A DNA stretch of 33,165 nt from Hallerella porci (GCF_003148885.1 NZ_QGHD01000030.1:1-33165), one strand, 5' to 3'. Counted from the stretch's first letter, positions 8,185-17,263 are shown. The notes: a model not told the origin generated them from the letters alone. Translations and numbers: made by a program.

Positions 8185-10020
8185 TTAAAATATAGGAACT
8201 TTCACATCGAAAGATTTTGCGTTTCCCGCTTCATCTTGAATGCGGATTTTAAAAGATTTTCCAGCGGGCGGAAGTTCGCTTAAAATGAAGACGAGTTCTC
8301 GTGGCTCGGAATCGTATTCTGCGTAAATGAACGGCTTTCCGGGGGCACTTGCTTGAATGGCGTTGCCGCTTGGAATGCCCGATTCTTTTTCGATTACAGG
8401 GATGCGGAGAACGGCGGTCATTTTGCCTAAGACCATTGCGGAATCGAGACGGCTTTCGCCGAGTTCGGGCGCCGTTTTGTCATCGATAAATCCGATGTCG
8501 CGAAGTTCATCCATCGAGGCCGAGCGTTCTTTTTCTGCGGATTTTTGTTTGCTGAAAATAAACCAGCGGCGACTCGTTTCGCCCAAATAATAGAGCGGAG
8601 CGGTCGCAATTTTTTTGTCAAAGGAAACGTTCCAATCGCCTAAGAAATGCAAACCCTTCGGGTGAAATTCGTAAGCGGGAACGCTGTCGTTTTGAAGGGC
8701 GCGAATTGCGAAAACGCGAGTCCAAGGAACGTCGGCGAGAGCGCTTACGCGCGCAGCAATGCGGGCATTTTTCATTTGAAATTCGATGGAAAAATCTTTG
8801 GCGTCCGCGGGAATTTCGGCGAGACGAATCGTGTCGGATTTTTCATGTTGTAAAAGACGAATTTCATCGACGCCGGGATAAATTTCGAGCAATTTTCCGA
8901 GAGGAGTTGCTTCGGGTTTCATTTCTTCGCAGGCGTTTGCGACGAGTTCATCGCGGCTGTAAAGAGTAAATTCTGTTTTTAAAGAATCGCTTTTGCACAA
9001 ATCGAGTCCGAGCCAACTGCGACTTAAGAAAGAGAACAATTCGGGATTTTGATTTTTCCCGTGAAGCGCAGGCTTTGCGCCGTTACATTTTTCGGCAAGC
9101 GCAAGAGTCCGCGTCGAAATTTTTCCGGTGATGTCTTCGACTTCTAAAGTGAGAGTGTCGCCTTCTGTAAATTTGTATACATTTGGCAGATAATGCCAAT
9201 CGCCGGCGGTGTCCGCTTCTTCGGCCCATAATAATTCTTCGCGGATTTGAATCATGTTCGCATACGAAAGCGTGTCTTTGCGGACTTCGCTTAGAATTTC
9301 ATTTTTGCGTTTTAAAGTAATGCGGCGCACGGACATCGGATTTTCGAGAGGCTCGCGGCTGTAATCGGCGATTTTAAAAACGAAGCGCAGCGGGTCTTGA
9401 TGATTTTTAAAATCCGGCACTTCTAAGCAATTCGCTTTTAAATCTTCTTCGCCGCTGAGGCTTACATTTTCGCCTTGAAAAACCGCGGCTCCGAAAATGA
9501 AAGGCGCCAAAGTATCGCCGCAGAAAACGCCGTTTGCACAAGGATTCACGACTTTTTCGCCCGTGCGCATTTCCAAATGCAAATGCGGATTTCCAATGCC
9601 CGAGCTTCCGGTGAACGCTAATGTATCGCCTTTTTGAAAGGAAGGAATTTTGGGATTTTCTAATGCGACATCGTTTTTCTTCTTTTTATTTTGCGTTTTC
9701 CGAATGAGAGAATGGAGCGGTTCTGCAAAGTCGCTGAGATGCGCAAAGAGCCAAGTGTGTCCGCTTTCTCCTGCGAAGTAAATGACTTTTCCGTAAAAAT
9801 ACGGCGAAACTTTGACCTTGATAATTTTTCCGTTTTCGGGCGCAAGCACCGGAAAACCTTCGCGCATTTCGGTCGAATAATCAATGCCCGCGTGATAACG
9901 GGTGCCGCGATTTTCGCCAAAGGAAGAAGTTAAAAATCCGATTTTTCCAAAAGGAAAATAGAGCGAATCGGCTGCAAAAAGCGTCGCCGAAAAGAGAAGA
10001 GAAATAAGAATGAATCGCAT
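8185..10020 (-). CDS. Secreted M23-family peptidoglycan endopeptidase
   Basis: This 611-residue protein has an N-terminal signal peptide (MRFILISLLFSATLFAA). The LytM/M23 domain occupies residues about 25-165. Its zinc and catalytic set is complete: H43-x-x-x-D47 (HAGID), H94 (FAHLSD) and the HLH motif at 146-148 (GNPHLHLEM). A short basic insert (KTQNKKKKND) lies inside the domain. The remaining 440 residues look like beta-rich, Ig-like periplasmic or cell-surface domains that I cannot assign. It probably cleaves cross-links in peptidoglycan. There is no clear Shine-Dalgarno before the ATG, but the signal peptide fixes the start. A 27-nt gap to the upstream minus-strand gene's region (8158-8184) separates it from carboxynorspermidine synthase, which lies downstream in transcription. 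Confidence 0.87.
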   Translation of the reverse strand: MRFILISLLFSATLFAADSLYFPFGKIGFLTSSFGENRGTRYHAGIDYSTEMREGFPVLAPENGKIIKVKVSPYFYGKVIYFAGESGHTWLFAHLSDFAEPLHSLIRKTQNKKKKNDVALENPKIPSFQKGDTLAFTGSSGIGNPHLHLEMRTGEKVVNPCANGVFCGDTLAPFIFGAAVFQGENVSLSGEEDLKANCLEVPDFKNHQDPLRFVFKIADYSREPLENPMSVRRITLKRKNEILSEVRKDTLSYANMIQIREELLWAEEADTAGDWHYLPNVYKFTEGDTLTLEVEDITGKISTRTLALAEKCNGAKPALHGKNQNPELFSFLSRSWLGLDLCKSDSLKTEFTLYSRDELVANACEEMKPEATPLGKLLEIYPGVDEIRLLQHEKSDTIRLAEIPADAKDFSIEFQMKNARIAARVSALADVPWTRVFAIRALQNDSVPAYEFHPKGLHFLGDWNVSFDKKIATAPLYYLGETSRRWFIFSKQKSAEKERSASMDELRDIGFIDDKTAPELGESRLDSAMVLGKMTAVLRIPVIEKESGIPSGNAIQASAPGKPFIYAEYDSEPRELVFILSELPPAGKSFKIRIQDEAGNAKSFDVKVPIF

Positions 10021-10083
10021 AGAAAAAAGATAATTCGTAGGAAAATGGTTTAACGAAATCGGTTGTGTGAAAATTTGAAAAAT

Positions 10084-10100
10084 GCCACGCGGTGCGTGGC
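10084..10100 (-). terminator. Terminator of the CBM9-like gene
   Basis: The hairpin GCCACGC-GGT-GCGTGGC is followed on the minus strand by ATTTTTC. It sits 10 nt after the stop codon of the gene at 10110. Confidence 0.7.
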
Positions 10101-10109
10101 AAAATGCGA

Positions 10110-10652
10110 TTAAAATTTTTGAAAAAATCGCGGTTGATGAAAATCGGGCTTTTCGGTGTTAATCGGGAAAAGCGTCAAATAATGCGGGCGTCGTGCGCGG
10201 TCGGCGCACTTGTAAATGTTGCCGTAAAGAGTTTCTTGGGAAAGGTCAGAACAGCCGAGAAGTTTCGCGGGAATAGAAACTTTTAATTCCCACGAAACAA
10301 ATCCGTTTTCAAAAATCGGCGCAGTCACGTGGCGAAGTAAACTTGTATAATCGGTTGTTTTGAGTTCGGTTCTGTGCGCACGATCGCGTCCGCGGGCAGC
10401 GTAGCAATAACCGCGACTTGTCAATTCGAAATTGAGATAATCGTTTGAATTTAACGATTGCACAAAAATTTCAACGCAGCTGTCTTCCCAAGCGTGACCG
10501 CCGTCGCTTTTGACATTGGCGATGAAACAATCTTCGGGCTCGGTGACTTGAAACCGCACATGTAAAAAATGTTTGTCGTGAAAAAGATTGACGATAACGT
10601 GGGGAAGCGCTTCTTCGTCCGTTTCCCAAAGGCGATTGAATTTTAAAATCAT
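10110..10652 (-). CDS. CBM9-like (carbohydrate-binding family 9-like) protein
   Basis: From the ATG at 10652 this is a 180-residue protein. A longer reading to a TTG at 10694 adds only a low-complexity leader. The pattern FNRLWETDEEALPHVIVNLFHD, GGHAWEDSCVEIFVQ, YLNFELTSRGYCYAARGR and WELKVSIP matches the CBM9-like fold used as an add-on in glycan-active proteins. No signal peptide is visible, so it may be cytoplasmic or part of an uncharacterised group of stand-alone CBM9-like proteins. Its ligand is not deducible. The 54-nt gap to the deaminase gene upstream suggests a shared transcript. Confidence 0.7.
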   Translation of the reverse strand: MILKFNRLWETDEEALPHVIVNLFHDKHFLHVRFQVTEPEDCFIANVKSDGGHAWEDSCVEIFVQSLNSNDYLNFELTSRGYCYAARGRDRAHRTELKTTDYTSLLRHVTAPIFENGFVSWELKVSIPAKLLGCSDLSQETLYGNIYKCADRARRPHYLTLFPINTEKPDFHQPRFFQKF

Positions 10653-10706
10653 GACAAAAAAGTAATAAAATTTGGCGAGGCTAATTTTTCGCAAAAAAAG
10701 ATGCGC

Positions 10707-11171
10707 TCAGTATCGCGTCTTTGTGCTTTTTTGATAATCGTCAAAAAGCTTTAAGCAATCACCGCGCAGAAGAGAACGCCGGATGAGTTTTCCTTCGGAT
10801 TTGCCGTTTAAAATATCGTAGAAAACCGTGTCGCGGAAGCCGATATTTTCGGCATCTTGGATGGTGCAGCCGCTGACGATTTCGCGGATATTTGCCCACA
10901 AAATGCCGCCGAGACACATTGGGCACGGTTCCGAAGTGGTGAACAAAACGCAGCCCGAAAGATCGTGAGTTCCCAAATTTTTACAGGCGTCGCGGATGGC
11001 TTCCATTTCTCCGTGACAAGTCGGATCTTTTTTTAGGAGAACGCAGTTGTGACCGCGTCCGACGATTTTTCCATCTTTGACGATGACTGTGCCGAATGGA
11101 CCGCCTTCGCCGTTTTCTATGCCTTGACGGGCTTCGAGAATTGCTGCTTGCATCCAATTTTCGTCGTTCAT
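10707..11171 (-). CDS. Guanine deaminase-like nucleoside deaminase
   Basis: This 154-residue cytidine-deaminase-fold enzyme has a zinc site in two parts: PTCHGEMEAIR (His ligand and catalytic Glu) and TSEPCPMCLGGILWA (two Cys ligands). The N-terminal wording GGPFGTVIVKDGKIVGRGHN and the overall length match the short bacterial guanine deaminases (Bacillus GuaD type) better than tRNA adenosine deaminase. The usual HAE is HGE here. The predicted reaction is guanine to xanthine plus ammonia in purine salvage; another purine substrate is possible. The start ATG is preceded by GAGG (revcomp of CCTC at 11178). It is probably co-transcribed with the CBM9-like gene and is divergent from the outer membrane protein gene at 11287. 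Confidence 0.8.
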   Translation of the reverse strand: MNDENWMQAAILEARQGIENGEGGPFGTVIVKDGKIVGRGHNCVLLKKDPTCHGEMEAIRDACKNLGTHDLSGCVLFTTSEPCPMCLGGILWANIREIVSGCTIQDAENIGFRDTVFYDILNGKSEGKLIRRSLLRGDCLKLFDDYQKSTKTRY

Positions 11172-11286
11172 CGTTTTACCTCGGGAAAATTTCTTCTTTG
11201 TAAATTAAACTTTTTGTCGTGAAGAGAAAAATGTTTTTGGTCTTACGTAAAATATTCTAAATTTTCGCCCAACATAGGAGACAATT

Positions 11287-12045
11287 ATGTTCAAAAAAAT
11301 CACACTTGCTGCTGCAATCGCCGCTTCGTCGTCGTTTGCGACTTACACATTCTTCCCGGTCGGCGATGCTCACACCGGTCAGGCACAAATCACCGGAGAT
11401 TATTCTTGGGGTGATGAAGGCGGAGATTGGTCCTCCATGCAATTAAAGTTTAGCGCGGAATACGTCGTGATTCCAAACCTCGAACTTTCAATTAGCAAGT
11501 TGGGCTATCAGCTCTGGAACGAACCGGATGATTACGATGGAGACGATACCGATGGCTTTATGGCGATGACCTTCGGCGCTCGTTATCAATTCCACCCGAT
11601 GTTTATCGCTGCATTGGATTTGGGAATTCCTCTGAATGCCGATGAAGTTGCTGCCGTGGATCCGTTTGAACTTTATGGCGCTATTCAATTTACGACCGAC
11701 TTGATTCCGAATCTTTCTCTCGGATCGGAACTCGGTTTCCATTGGTACTTTGAAGATGAAGATGTTACATACGGTAAAATTCTTACTCTCCAAGCCGAAT
11801 TGGATTACTCGATTCCGTCTATTCATCTTACCCCGTGGGTGGGCTTTGAATACGATCAACGCGTCACGGATACAGAATATCCGGAGGTCGATGATGGCGC
11901 AGGCGATAACGAAATTACCATTTGGGTTGGCGCTCAATACGATATTTCAAAAATGCTCTTTGTAAAGGCGCAATATGTGTTTGGCCGCGGCGATGTCTTC
12001 GGCGACTATATGGAGCTTCAAGGAACGGTTGGTGTCAATTTCTAA
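11287..12045 (+). CDS. Outer membrane beta-barrel-like protein
   Basis: This 252-residue protein has a clear signal peptide ([21 protein letters not shown]) and alternating aromatic/hydrophobic beta-strand segments rich in Trp, Tyr, Asp and Gly. It ends in LQGTVGVNF, a typical barrel terminus with a final Phe. Short acidic loops ([24 protein letters not shown]) lie between strands. The specific function is unknown. TAGGAGACAATT gives a strong RBS just before the ATG. The next gene starts 14 nt after the stop, so both may share a transcript. Confidence 0.75.
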   Translation: MFKKITLAAAIAASSSFATYTFFPVGDAHTGQAQITGDYSWGDEGGDWSSMQLKFSAEYVVIPNLELSISKLGYQLWNEPDDYDGDDTDGFMAMTFGARYQFHPMFIAALDLGIPLNADEVAAVDPFELYGAIQFTTDLIPNLSLGSELGFHWYFEDEDVTYGKILTLQAELDYSIPSIHLTPWVGFEYDQRVTDTEYPEVDDGAGDNEITIWVGAQYDISKMLFVKAQYVFGRGDVFGDYMELQGTVGVNF

Positions 12046-12059
12046 TTGTTGAGGCAAAT

Positions 12060-12986
12060 ATGCGGTGTCTGGTAACAGGTGGTGCAGGATTTTTAGGAAG
12101 TCATCTTTGTGAACGATTGCTGAACGATGGCCACGAGGTCATCTGCTTAGACAATTATTTCACAGGGCGTCTTGCTAATGTGAACCATCTGCGCGACAAC
12201 CGCAATTTTGAACTCATCCGCCACGATGTGACGGAACCGATTTTGCTGGAAGTGGATCGAATTTTCAATTTGGCTTGCCCTGCAAGCCCGATTCATTACC
12301 AGTATAATCCGGTGAAAACGATTAAGACGAGCGTGATGGGCGCAATCAATATGCTCGGACTCGCCAAGCGAGTTCACGCTCGGATTTTACAAGCGTCGAC
12401 GAGCGAAGTTTACGGTGATCCCATTGTGCATCCGCAGACCGAAGATTATTGGGGAAATGTCAATCCCATCGGTATCCGCAGCTGCTACGACGAAGGAAAA
12501 CGCGTCGCAGAAACTCTTTTTATGGATTATCACCGCCAGAATCAAGTGGACATTCGCATCGTTCGCATTTTTAATACATACGGCCCGCGCATGCTCGCTA
12601 ACGATGGCCGCGTCGTCAGCAATTTTATTGTGCAAGCGCTCAAGGGCGAAGATATTACGATTTATGGCTCGGGAGAACAAACCCGCAGTTTTTGTTACGT
12701 CAGCGATTTAATTGAAGCGATTGTGCGGATGATGGATCAAGATGATTGCATCGGTCCGGTGAATATTGGAAATCCGCATGAATTTACAATGCTCGAACTG
12801 GCGCAAAAAGTCATCGAACTCACGAATAGCAAAAGTAAAATTGTTTATTTGAGTCTTCCTGGGGATGATCCGAAGAAACGCAAACCGGATATTACCCGCG
12901 CAAAATTAGCCCTCAATAATTGGGAACCGAAAATCCAATTAGAAGAAGGCTTAAAAAAGACGATTGAATATTTTGCAAATCATTAA
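12060..12986 (+). CDS. UDP-glucuronate decarboxylase (UDP-xylose synthase)
   Basis: This 308-residue extended short-chain dehydrogenase starts at the ATG at 12060, with GAGG about 6 nt upstream; a longer frame from 11922 overlaps the preceding gene and is rejected. The NAD site is GGAGFLGSH. The decarboxylase-specific block is [23 protein letters not shown] followed by [14 protein letters not shown]. The catalytic Y-x-x-x-K is YDEGK, and [10 protein letters not shown] and [12 protein letters not shown] follow. It would convert UDP-glucuronate to UDP-xylose for surface polysaccharide synthesis. It follows the barrel protein gene by 14 nt. Confidence 0.92.
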   Translation: MRCLVTGGAGFLGSHLCERLLNDGHEVICLDNYFTGRLANVNHLRDNRNFELIRHDVTEPILLEVDRIFNLACPASPIHYQYNPVKTIKTSVMGAINMLGLAKRVHARILQASTSEVYGDPIVHPQTEDYWGNVNPIGIRSCYDEGKRVAETLFMDYHRQNQVDIRIVRIFNTYGPRMLANDGRVVSNFIVQALKGEDITIYGSGEQTRSFCYVSDLIEAIVRMMDQDDCIGPVNIGNPHEFTMLELAQKVIELTNSKSKIVYLSLPGDDPKKRKPDITRAKLALNNWEPKIQLEEGLKKTIEYFANH

Positions 12987-13010
12987 CGCAGAAACTTTTT
13001 CGGTTCTGCG
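12987..13010. terminator. Hairpin between convergent genes
   Basis: CGCAGAA...TTCTGCG immediately follows the stop codon at 12986 and precedes the end of the minus-strand gene at 13018. The T-run is short on the plus strand, so termination strength is uncertain. Confidence 0.5.
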
Positions 13011-13017
13011 CAAAATT

Positions 13018-13557
13018 TTATTTCAAATTTTCTTTAATCAAATTTTCTAACTGTTCGTCGGTCTTTTTGGAAAGGTCGCCGATGCGGTAAAATGTGCCGT
13101 CTTTTTTCACGATAAAGACAACGGGGACATAGCCTGTGCCGTATTTCGGACCGAATTTCATATTCACATCTTGGAAAATGGGAATTGATGCGTTGAACTG
13201 ATCGATGAATAAACGGATGTCGTTTTTCTTAATGCCGCCGCCGATGGAAATGCCGATGCCCGTGAGGCCTTGCGGTTCATACTTTTTAATCAAATCTTGA
13301 ATTGCGGGAAAATGCGCTTGGCAATGCGGACATTTCGGGCTGAAGTAATAAATGAGAAGCGGTTTTTCACTGAAGTGCGCAAAGAGCATTCCCGGATCAT
13401 TCACTCCCGAAAGCGGAATCGTAAAATCGATTTTTTGTACTTCGCCTGTCGTGGAATCTTTCAATACTTCCGGCGGCTGCGCTTTGTTTGCGTTTTGGGC
13501 AAAAGCAAATACGGAACAGATAGCAACAAGCGGAAGAATACGAGAAAATAAACTCAT
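13018..13557 (-). CDS. Exported TlpA-like thioredoxin-fold protein
   Basis: This 179-residue protein has a signal peptide (MSLFSRILPLVAICSVFAFAQ) and a thioredoxin fold. The redox motif CPHC follows LLIYYFSPK, and the cis-proline loop reads TGYVPVVFIVKKDG. Between them, GLTGIGISIGGG...FIDQFNASIPIFQD resembles the TlpA/AhpC-TSA branch. It likely works in the periplasm as a thiol-disulfide reductant or in cytochrome maturation; the partner is unknown. It is a single gene, with a 65-nt gap separating it from asnS. Confidence 0.83.
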   Translation of the reverse strand: MSLFSRILPLVAICSVFAFAQNANKAQPPEVLKDSTTGEVQKIDFTIPLSGVNDPGMLFAHFSEKPLLIYYFSPKCPHCQAHFPAIQDLIKKYEPQGLTGIGISIGGGIKKNDIRLFIDQFNASIPIFQDVNMKFGPKYGTGYVPVVFIVKKDGTFYRIGDLSKKTDEQLENLIKENLK

Positions 13558-13622
13558 CTAGACCTCTATAAGAACAGAGCTAAAATACAAAAATCGATGT
13601 CGAGTAGAACAATTTTTTTGAA

Positions 13623-14921
13623 TTAGGGTTTTAACCGATGCGGAAGACGCGGGAATGCGCCGGTTTCGCGGACATGCGGCAAATTGCAAATCCAAGCGAC
13701 GGTGCGTTCTAGCCCAAGACCGAATCCTGCGTGCGGTACAGAACCGTAGCGACGAACATCTAAATACCAAGAATACACTTCGGGAGAAAGCCCTTGCTTT
13801 TTAATCGCATCTTCAAGGACGGTTAAATCTTCTTCGCGTTGACCGCCGCCGATGATTTCGCCAAATCCTTCGGGCGCAAGAATATCCATATTGCGGACGA
13901 CTTTCGGATTTTCGGCGCTCTTTTTCATGTAGAACGGTTTAATTTCTGCGGGATAATCGTAAACGACAACGGGACGATTAAAATGGCTGCCGACGATGGT
14001 TTCGTCTGGACCGCCGAAGTCATCGCCCCAAGTAAATTCTGCACCAGAATCTTGAATGATTTTGACCGCGTCCGTGTAACTTACGCGGGCGAACGGCTCG
14101 TTTGCTGTGATTTCGAGCGCTTTCGTATCGCGTTCCAAAAGTTTGAGCTCGGCGGCGTTGTGGGTGAGAACGCGTTTTGCAATTGCTTGCACCAAACCTT
14201 CGGCGAGTTCAATATCGCCATCCAAATCCATGTAAGCGACTTCGGGTTCGACCATCCAGAATTCGGTCAAATGTCTGCGCGTATTCGAATTTTCGGCGCG
14301 GAAAGTCGGGCCGAAGCAATAAGCGCGTCCGAAGGCCGCACAAGCGGCTTCCATATAAAGTTGTCCGCTCTGCGAAAGGTAAGCGGTTTCGTCAAAATAC
14401 GGCGTCGCAAAAAGAGTGCTCGAACCTTCGCATTCATTCGGCGTAAAAATCGGTGCATCGACCAAGGTAAAATCGTGCGAGTCAAAGTATTCGCGGATGG
14501 CTTGGACAATGCTGTGGCGAATGGTTAAAATCGCATGTTCCCGCGGACTGCGAATCCATAAATGCCGCCAATCCATCAAGAAATCGGTGCCGTGTTCCTT
14601 CGGAGAAATCGGATAATTTTCGGTTTTCGAAACGAGCTCAACGTGCGATGCGACGATTTCAAATCCCGCGGGCGCTTTCGGCGATTCGACGACTTTTCCG
14701 TGAACGCGAATCGAACTTTCTTGCGTCAAATGTTTAATCATTTCAAAATCTTCGGCAGGGACATCGGTTACCCCGGCGACGACTTGAACAAATCCCGTTC
14801 CATCGCGGAATTGAATAAAGCAAACTTTTCCTGAGCCGCGGACTCGTGTTGCCCAACCCGAAAGAACAACGTCTTGACCGATGAAATTTTTCAGATGACG
14901 GATGTAAAGTTTTTGAAGCAT
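13623..14921 (-). CDS. asnS: Asparaginyl-tRNA synthetase
   Basis: This 432-residue class IIb synthetase starts at the ATG at 14921 (MLQKLYIRHLKNFIGQDV); the frame runs 17 codons further up without family similarity. The N-terminal OB-fold anticodon domain covers residues about 1-105 (VVLSGWATRVRGSGKVCFIQFRDG). Class II motif 2 is FRAENSNTRRHLTEFWMVEPE, and motif 3 is AGFGLGLERTVAWICNLPHVRET. The ATP/Asn site includes GEIIGGGQREED. It charges tRNA-Asn with asparagine. The wording and the absence of an AspRS-type insertion support AsnRS over AspRS. Confidence 0.95.
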   Translation of the reverse strand: MLQKLYIRHLKNFIGQDVVLSGWATRVRGSGKVCFIQFRDGTGFVQVVAGVTDVPAEDFEMIKHLTQESSIRVHGKVVESPKAPAGFEIVASHVELVSKTENYPISPKEHGTDFLMDWRHLWIRSPREHAILTIRHSIVQAIREYFDSHDFTLVDAPIFTPNECEGSSTLFATPYFDETAYLSQSGQLYMEAACAAFGRAYCFGPTFRAENSNTRRHLTEFWMVEPEVAYMDLDGDIELAEGLVQAIAKRVLTHNAAELKLLERDTKALEITANEPFARVSYTDAVKIIQDSGAEFTWGDDFGGPDETIVGSHFNRPVVVYDYPAEIKPFYMKKSAENPKVVRNMDILAPEGFGEIIGGGQREEDLTVLEDAIKKQGLSPEVYSWYLDVRRYGSVPHAGFGLGLERTVAWICNLPHVRETGAFPRLPHRLKP

Positions 14922-15006
14922 GCCTAAAAAATAATTTTTTTTCGTTGAAGAGAATAGGGGAAATTTCCGCACAGTAATCCCGGATACCGCAATTTTTCTC
15001 GGCTTT

Positions 15007-15831
15007 ATGGGACAAATTTTCTACATTAAAAACGTGAAAAATTTCTTTCGAATTGGCATCGGGTTTTTATTAGCTGCAAGTGCGATTCTCTTTGCAGAAG
15101 AAACCGCCGTGTCAATTCCAAAAGAAAAATCGTCTAAGCCAAAAGTCATCGATGGCGGCATTCCGATCCCGCGAGAAACGACTTATCAGCAAGAAGGTTT
15201 TGGCGTTGGCCTCGGCGGGGGAATGCTTTTTCCGAGCGGTTCGCATTGTAATCGTCTCGCCTTGTGGCAAGGAACGGTGGAATATTATTACGCGAGTTAT
15301 TTGAGCGCAGGATTTTCCGCGCGGATGTACGGCGGCAATGTCGATGATAAATACGCGATGATTTATCAGCGTTATCATACGCATTTGCTGATGCATTATT
15401 TGGTGCAGCCTCGTTGGATGCTTTACGTTGGCCCGACATTTGGCTTTGAAACAACGGACTTAAATGAAATTCGACACGGCGAACACAACGGCAGCCTCGT
15501 GAACGAAAAAGACGAAGAAAAAGCCGTCGGATGCAAAAATGAATACAGCCTTGACGGCGTTTCGGGCGGGCTCACAATGGGAACGGGTTACCGCATTTCG
15601 GACGATTGGGCGGTGAATGGCGGTGCGGGAATTGAATATAATTCGGCAGAGGTTGGGCAGTTATCGATTGCGTTTGGCGCAGGATTTAATCTTCGCAATT
15701 ATGTGGGAATTTTGCAAAGAAATTTCCTCGGCGGATGGATTGTCGTCGAAGGGCTTGCGCACCGTTACATCTCCGAAGATACGGGAGCGTGGGGACTATC
15801 TATTTTCCTTGCGATGGTCTTTAACATCTAA
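15007..15831 (+). CDS. Predicted outer membrane beta-barrel protein
   Basis: This protein of about 274 residues has an uncleaved-looking N-terminus and then a signal sequence (FFRIGIGFLLAASAILFAEE). A GTG at 15034 is an alternative start that puts the signal at the very N-terminus; neither start has a good Shine-Dalgarno. The body has repeated Gly/aromatic beta-strands (GFGVGLGGGMLFPSG, YYASYLSAGFSARMYGG, WMLYVGPTFGFE, WAVNGGAGIEYNS) and a polar loop at about 157-178. It ends in LAMVFNI. It is a likely barrel protein of unknown role. Confidence 0.65.
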   Translation: MGQIFYIKNVKNFFRIGIGFLLAASAILFAEETAVSIPKEKSSKPKVIDGGIPIPRETTYQQEGFGVGLGGGMLFPSGSHCNRLALWQGTVEYYYASYLSAGFSARMYGGNVDDKYAMIYQRYHTHLLMHYLVQPRWMLYVGPTFGFETTDLNEIRHGEHNGSLVNEKDEEKAVGCKNEYSLDGVSGGLTMGTGYRISDDWAVNGGAGIEYNSAEVGQLSIAFGAGFNLRNYVGILQRNFLGGWIVVEGLAHRYISEDTGAWGLSIFLAMVFNI

Positions 15832-15881
15832 ATTTTTTGCCGAAAAAATCCCCGTCAAATAAATTGAAAATGGGAGAATGC

Positions 15882-15913
15882 AAAAAAGACTTCTCGAAAG
15901 AGAAGTCTTTTTA
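15882..15913. terminator. Bidirectional terminator between barrel gene and tRNA-Ala
   Basis: The stem AAAAAGACTTCTC-GAAA-GAGAAGTCTTTTT is flanked by A/T tracts on both sides. It serves the plus-strand gene ending at 15831 and the minus-strand tRNA beginning at 15986. Confidence 0.9.
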
Positions 15914-15986
15914 TGGAGCTAAGGAGATTCGAACTCCTGACCCCAACGCTGCCAGCGTTGTGCTCTACCAACTGAGCTATAACCCC
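15914..15986 (-). tRNA. tRNA-Ala (anticodon GGC)
   Basis: On the minus strand the gene reads GGGGTTATAGCTCAGTTGG onward, with a D-arm, the anticodon stem CAACG/CGTTG around the loop CTGGCAG (anticodon GGC), a T-arm with GTTCGAATC, and an acceptor GGGGTTA/TAGCTCC with a G-T pair. The discriminator is A. The genomic sequence continues with TAA, so the 3' CCA is not encoded and must be added enzymatically. Confidence 0.96.
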
Positions 15987-15998
15987 GTTAAGCTCCCC

Positions 15999-16028
15999 AA
16001 ATTGAGAAAAAAAATATTTTTTTGTCAA
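15999..16028 (-). promoter_or_regulatory. Candidate promoter of tRNA-Ala
   Basis: On the minus strand, TTGACA (16023-16028) is followed 17 nt later by a weak -10-like TCAATT, and then by a GGGGAG discriminator just upstream of the tRNA. A GC-rich discriminator is common in stable-RNA promoters. The -10 match is only 3 of 6. Confidence 0.4.
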
Positions 16029-16072
16029 GGGGATTTCCAATAAAAATTGAAAATCCCCGCAACTTTTCGAAA

Positions 16073-16618
16073 TTAAGCAACCGTTTCGATGGTGACGGAT
16101 TCGATGGTGACATCTTCATACGGACGATCGTTGCGGTCGGTGCGAACGCCAGCGATTTCGTCTAAGACTTCGAAGCCCGAGAAGAGTTGTCCGAATACGG
16201 AGTAACCTTCGGCAGGACCGCCGTTTTCCGGATGATCCAAAAAGTGAACGTCGTCGCCGTGGACGATGAAAAATTGGCTGCCGATAGAATGCGGCATCAT
16301 CGTTTTTGCCCAGCTGAGAGCGCCGCGCATGTGCGAAAGGCGAGAATCGTATTTGTCTGCGATGGTGGAACCCGGACCTTTTGCTGCGTAGCCACCGGTT
16401 CCGTTTTTGCGGTTAAAGTCACCGCCTTGAATCATAAAACCCGAAATAATACGGTGGAACGGAGCGCCATCGTATTTGCCTTGCTTGGCAAGTTCAATAA
16501 AATTGGTCGCACATTCGCCGACGATTTCTGGGAAAAGGCGTGCGCGCATTTCGCCGTGATTTGTTTTAATGATGGCGATGGTTTCGCCAGATTGAGGCTG
16601 TTCGAGCTGATTGAACAT
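16073..16618 (-). CDS. Peptidyl-prolyl cis-trans isomerase, cyclophilin type
   Basis: This 181-residue cyclophilin has no signal peptide, so it is predicted to be cytoplasmic. The active-site block FHRIISGFMIQGGDFNRKNGTGG holds the catalytic Arg and Gln residues. SQFFIVHGDDVHFLDHP and YSVFGQLFSGFEVLDEIAG follow as expected. It accelerates prolyl isomerisation during protein folding. The start is supported by GGAG about 8 nt upstream. The gene is divergent from pyrR, with a short shared intergenic region. Confidence 0.93.
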   Translation of the reverse strand: MFNQLEQPQSGETIAIIKTNHGEMRARLFPEIVGECATNFIELAKQGKYDGAPFHRIISGFMIQGGDFNRKNGTGGYAAKGPGSTIADKYDSRLSHMRGALSWAKTMMPHSIGSQFFIVHGDDVHFLDHPENGGPAEGYSVFGQLFSGFEVLDEIAGVRTDRNDRPYEDVTIESVTIETVA

Positions 16619-16699
16619 ATTTGAGTTCTCCAGTGTGGTTTTATTTCTAGATAAAAACTACATTTTCTTGATGAGAAAAACATGAAAAAGGAGACCGTA

Positions 16700-17263
16700 G
16701 TGAAGGATAATTGCAAACGGATCCGCCAACTTCTGGATGCGCAATCGATGGAAACGGCGTTAGACCAGATGGCTTCATCGGTGGCTCAGTTGGTTTCGTC
16801 CAAAGATAATGTCCTCGTTCTCGGCATGGCAAGCCGCGGAATTCCTCTCGCCAAAAAATTGGCGAAGCGTCTTTCGGAACGTTTTCAGTTAGAAATTCCC
16901 TGTGGGAGTTTAGATGCGACTTTTTACCGCGATGATTTTCATTATCGAAAGCCTCTCGCTGTTACCGAAATGCGGATAACGGAAATGCCCGCATCGGTCG
17001 AAGGCAAAACGGTAATTCTCGTCGATGATGTGCTTTATACCGGACGCTCAGCTCGGGCAGCGATTCAAGCGATTCTCGATATGGGACGCCCCGCAGCCAT
17101 TCGCTTCTGCGTTCTCGTCGACCGCGGACATCGGGAACTTCCGATTTCTGCCGATGTCGTCGGGCTTTCTGTTACCACGCTTCCGAACGAAGAAGTGCGA
17201 GTTTGCGTCGAACCGGATGATCCGGAATCGGCGGTGTACTTGGTTCAAGTGGAGAATGTATGA
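16700..17263 (+). CDS. pyrR: PyrR-type uracil phosphoribosyltransferase / pyrimidine regulator
   Basis: The GTG at 16700 is preferred as start because AAAAAGGAG lies 6 nt upstream; an ATG at 16682 in the same frame would add six residues. The 187-residue protein carries the type I phosphoribosyltransferase PRPP loop VILVDDVLYTGRSARAAI and the PyrR block DATFYRDDFHYR. Relatives bind pyr mRNA and have weak UPRTase activity. The leader upstream is only about 60-80 nt and shared with the divergent cyclophilin gene; I see no PyrR attenuator there. The stop overlaps pyrB as ATGA. Confidence 0.9.
   Translation: MKDNCKRIRQLLDAQSMETALDQMASSVAQLVSSKDNVLVLGMASRGIPLAKKLAKRLSERFQLEIPCGSLDATFYRDDFHYRKPLAVTEMRITEMPASVEGKTVILVDDVLYTGRSARAAIQAILDMGRPAAIRFCVLVDRGHRELPISADVVGLSVTTLPNEEVRVCVEPDDPESAVYLVQVENV

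Noticed and set aside
13839-14528. 229-residue plus-strand frame opposite asnS
   Set aside because: Shadow of a clear synthetase gene; no RBS or recognisable domain.
15855-16040. Minus-strand 61-residue frame over the tRNA
   Set aside because: It is the familiar spurious translation of a tRNA gene (GVIAQLVEHNAGS).
16619-16699. PyrR-responsive attenuator or pyrimidine riboswitch
   Set aside because: The leader is very short and shows no antiterminator/terminator pair or PyrR-binding loop that I can identify.
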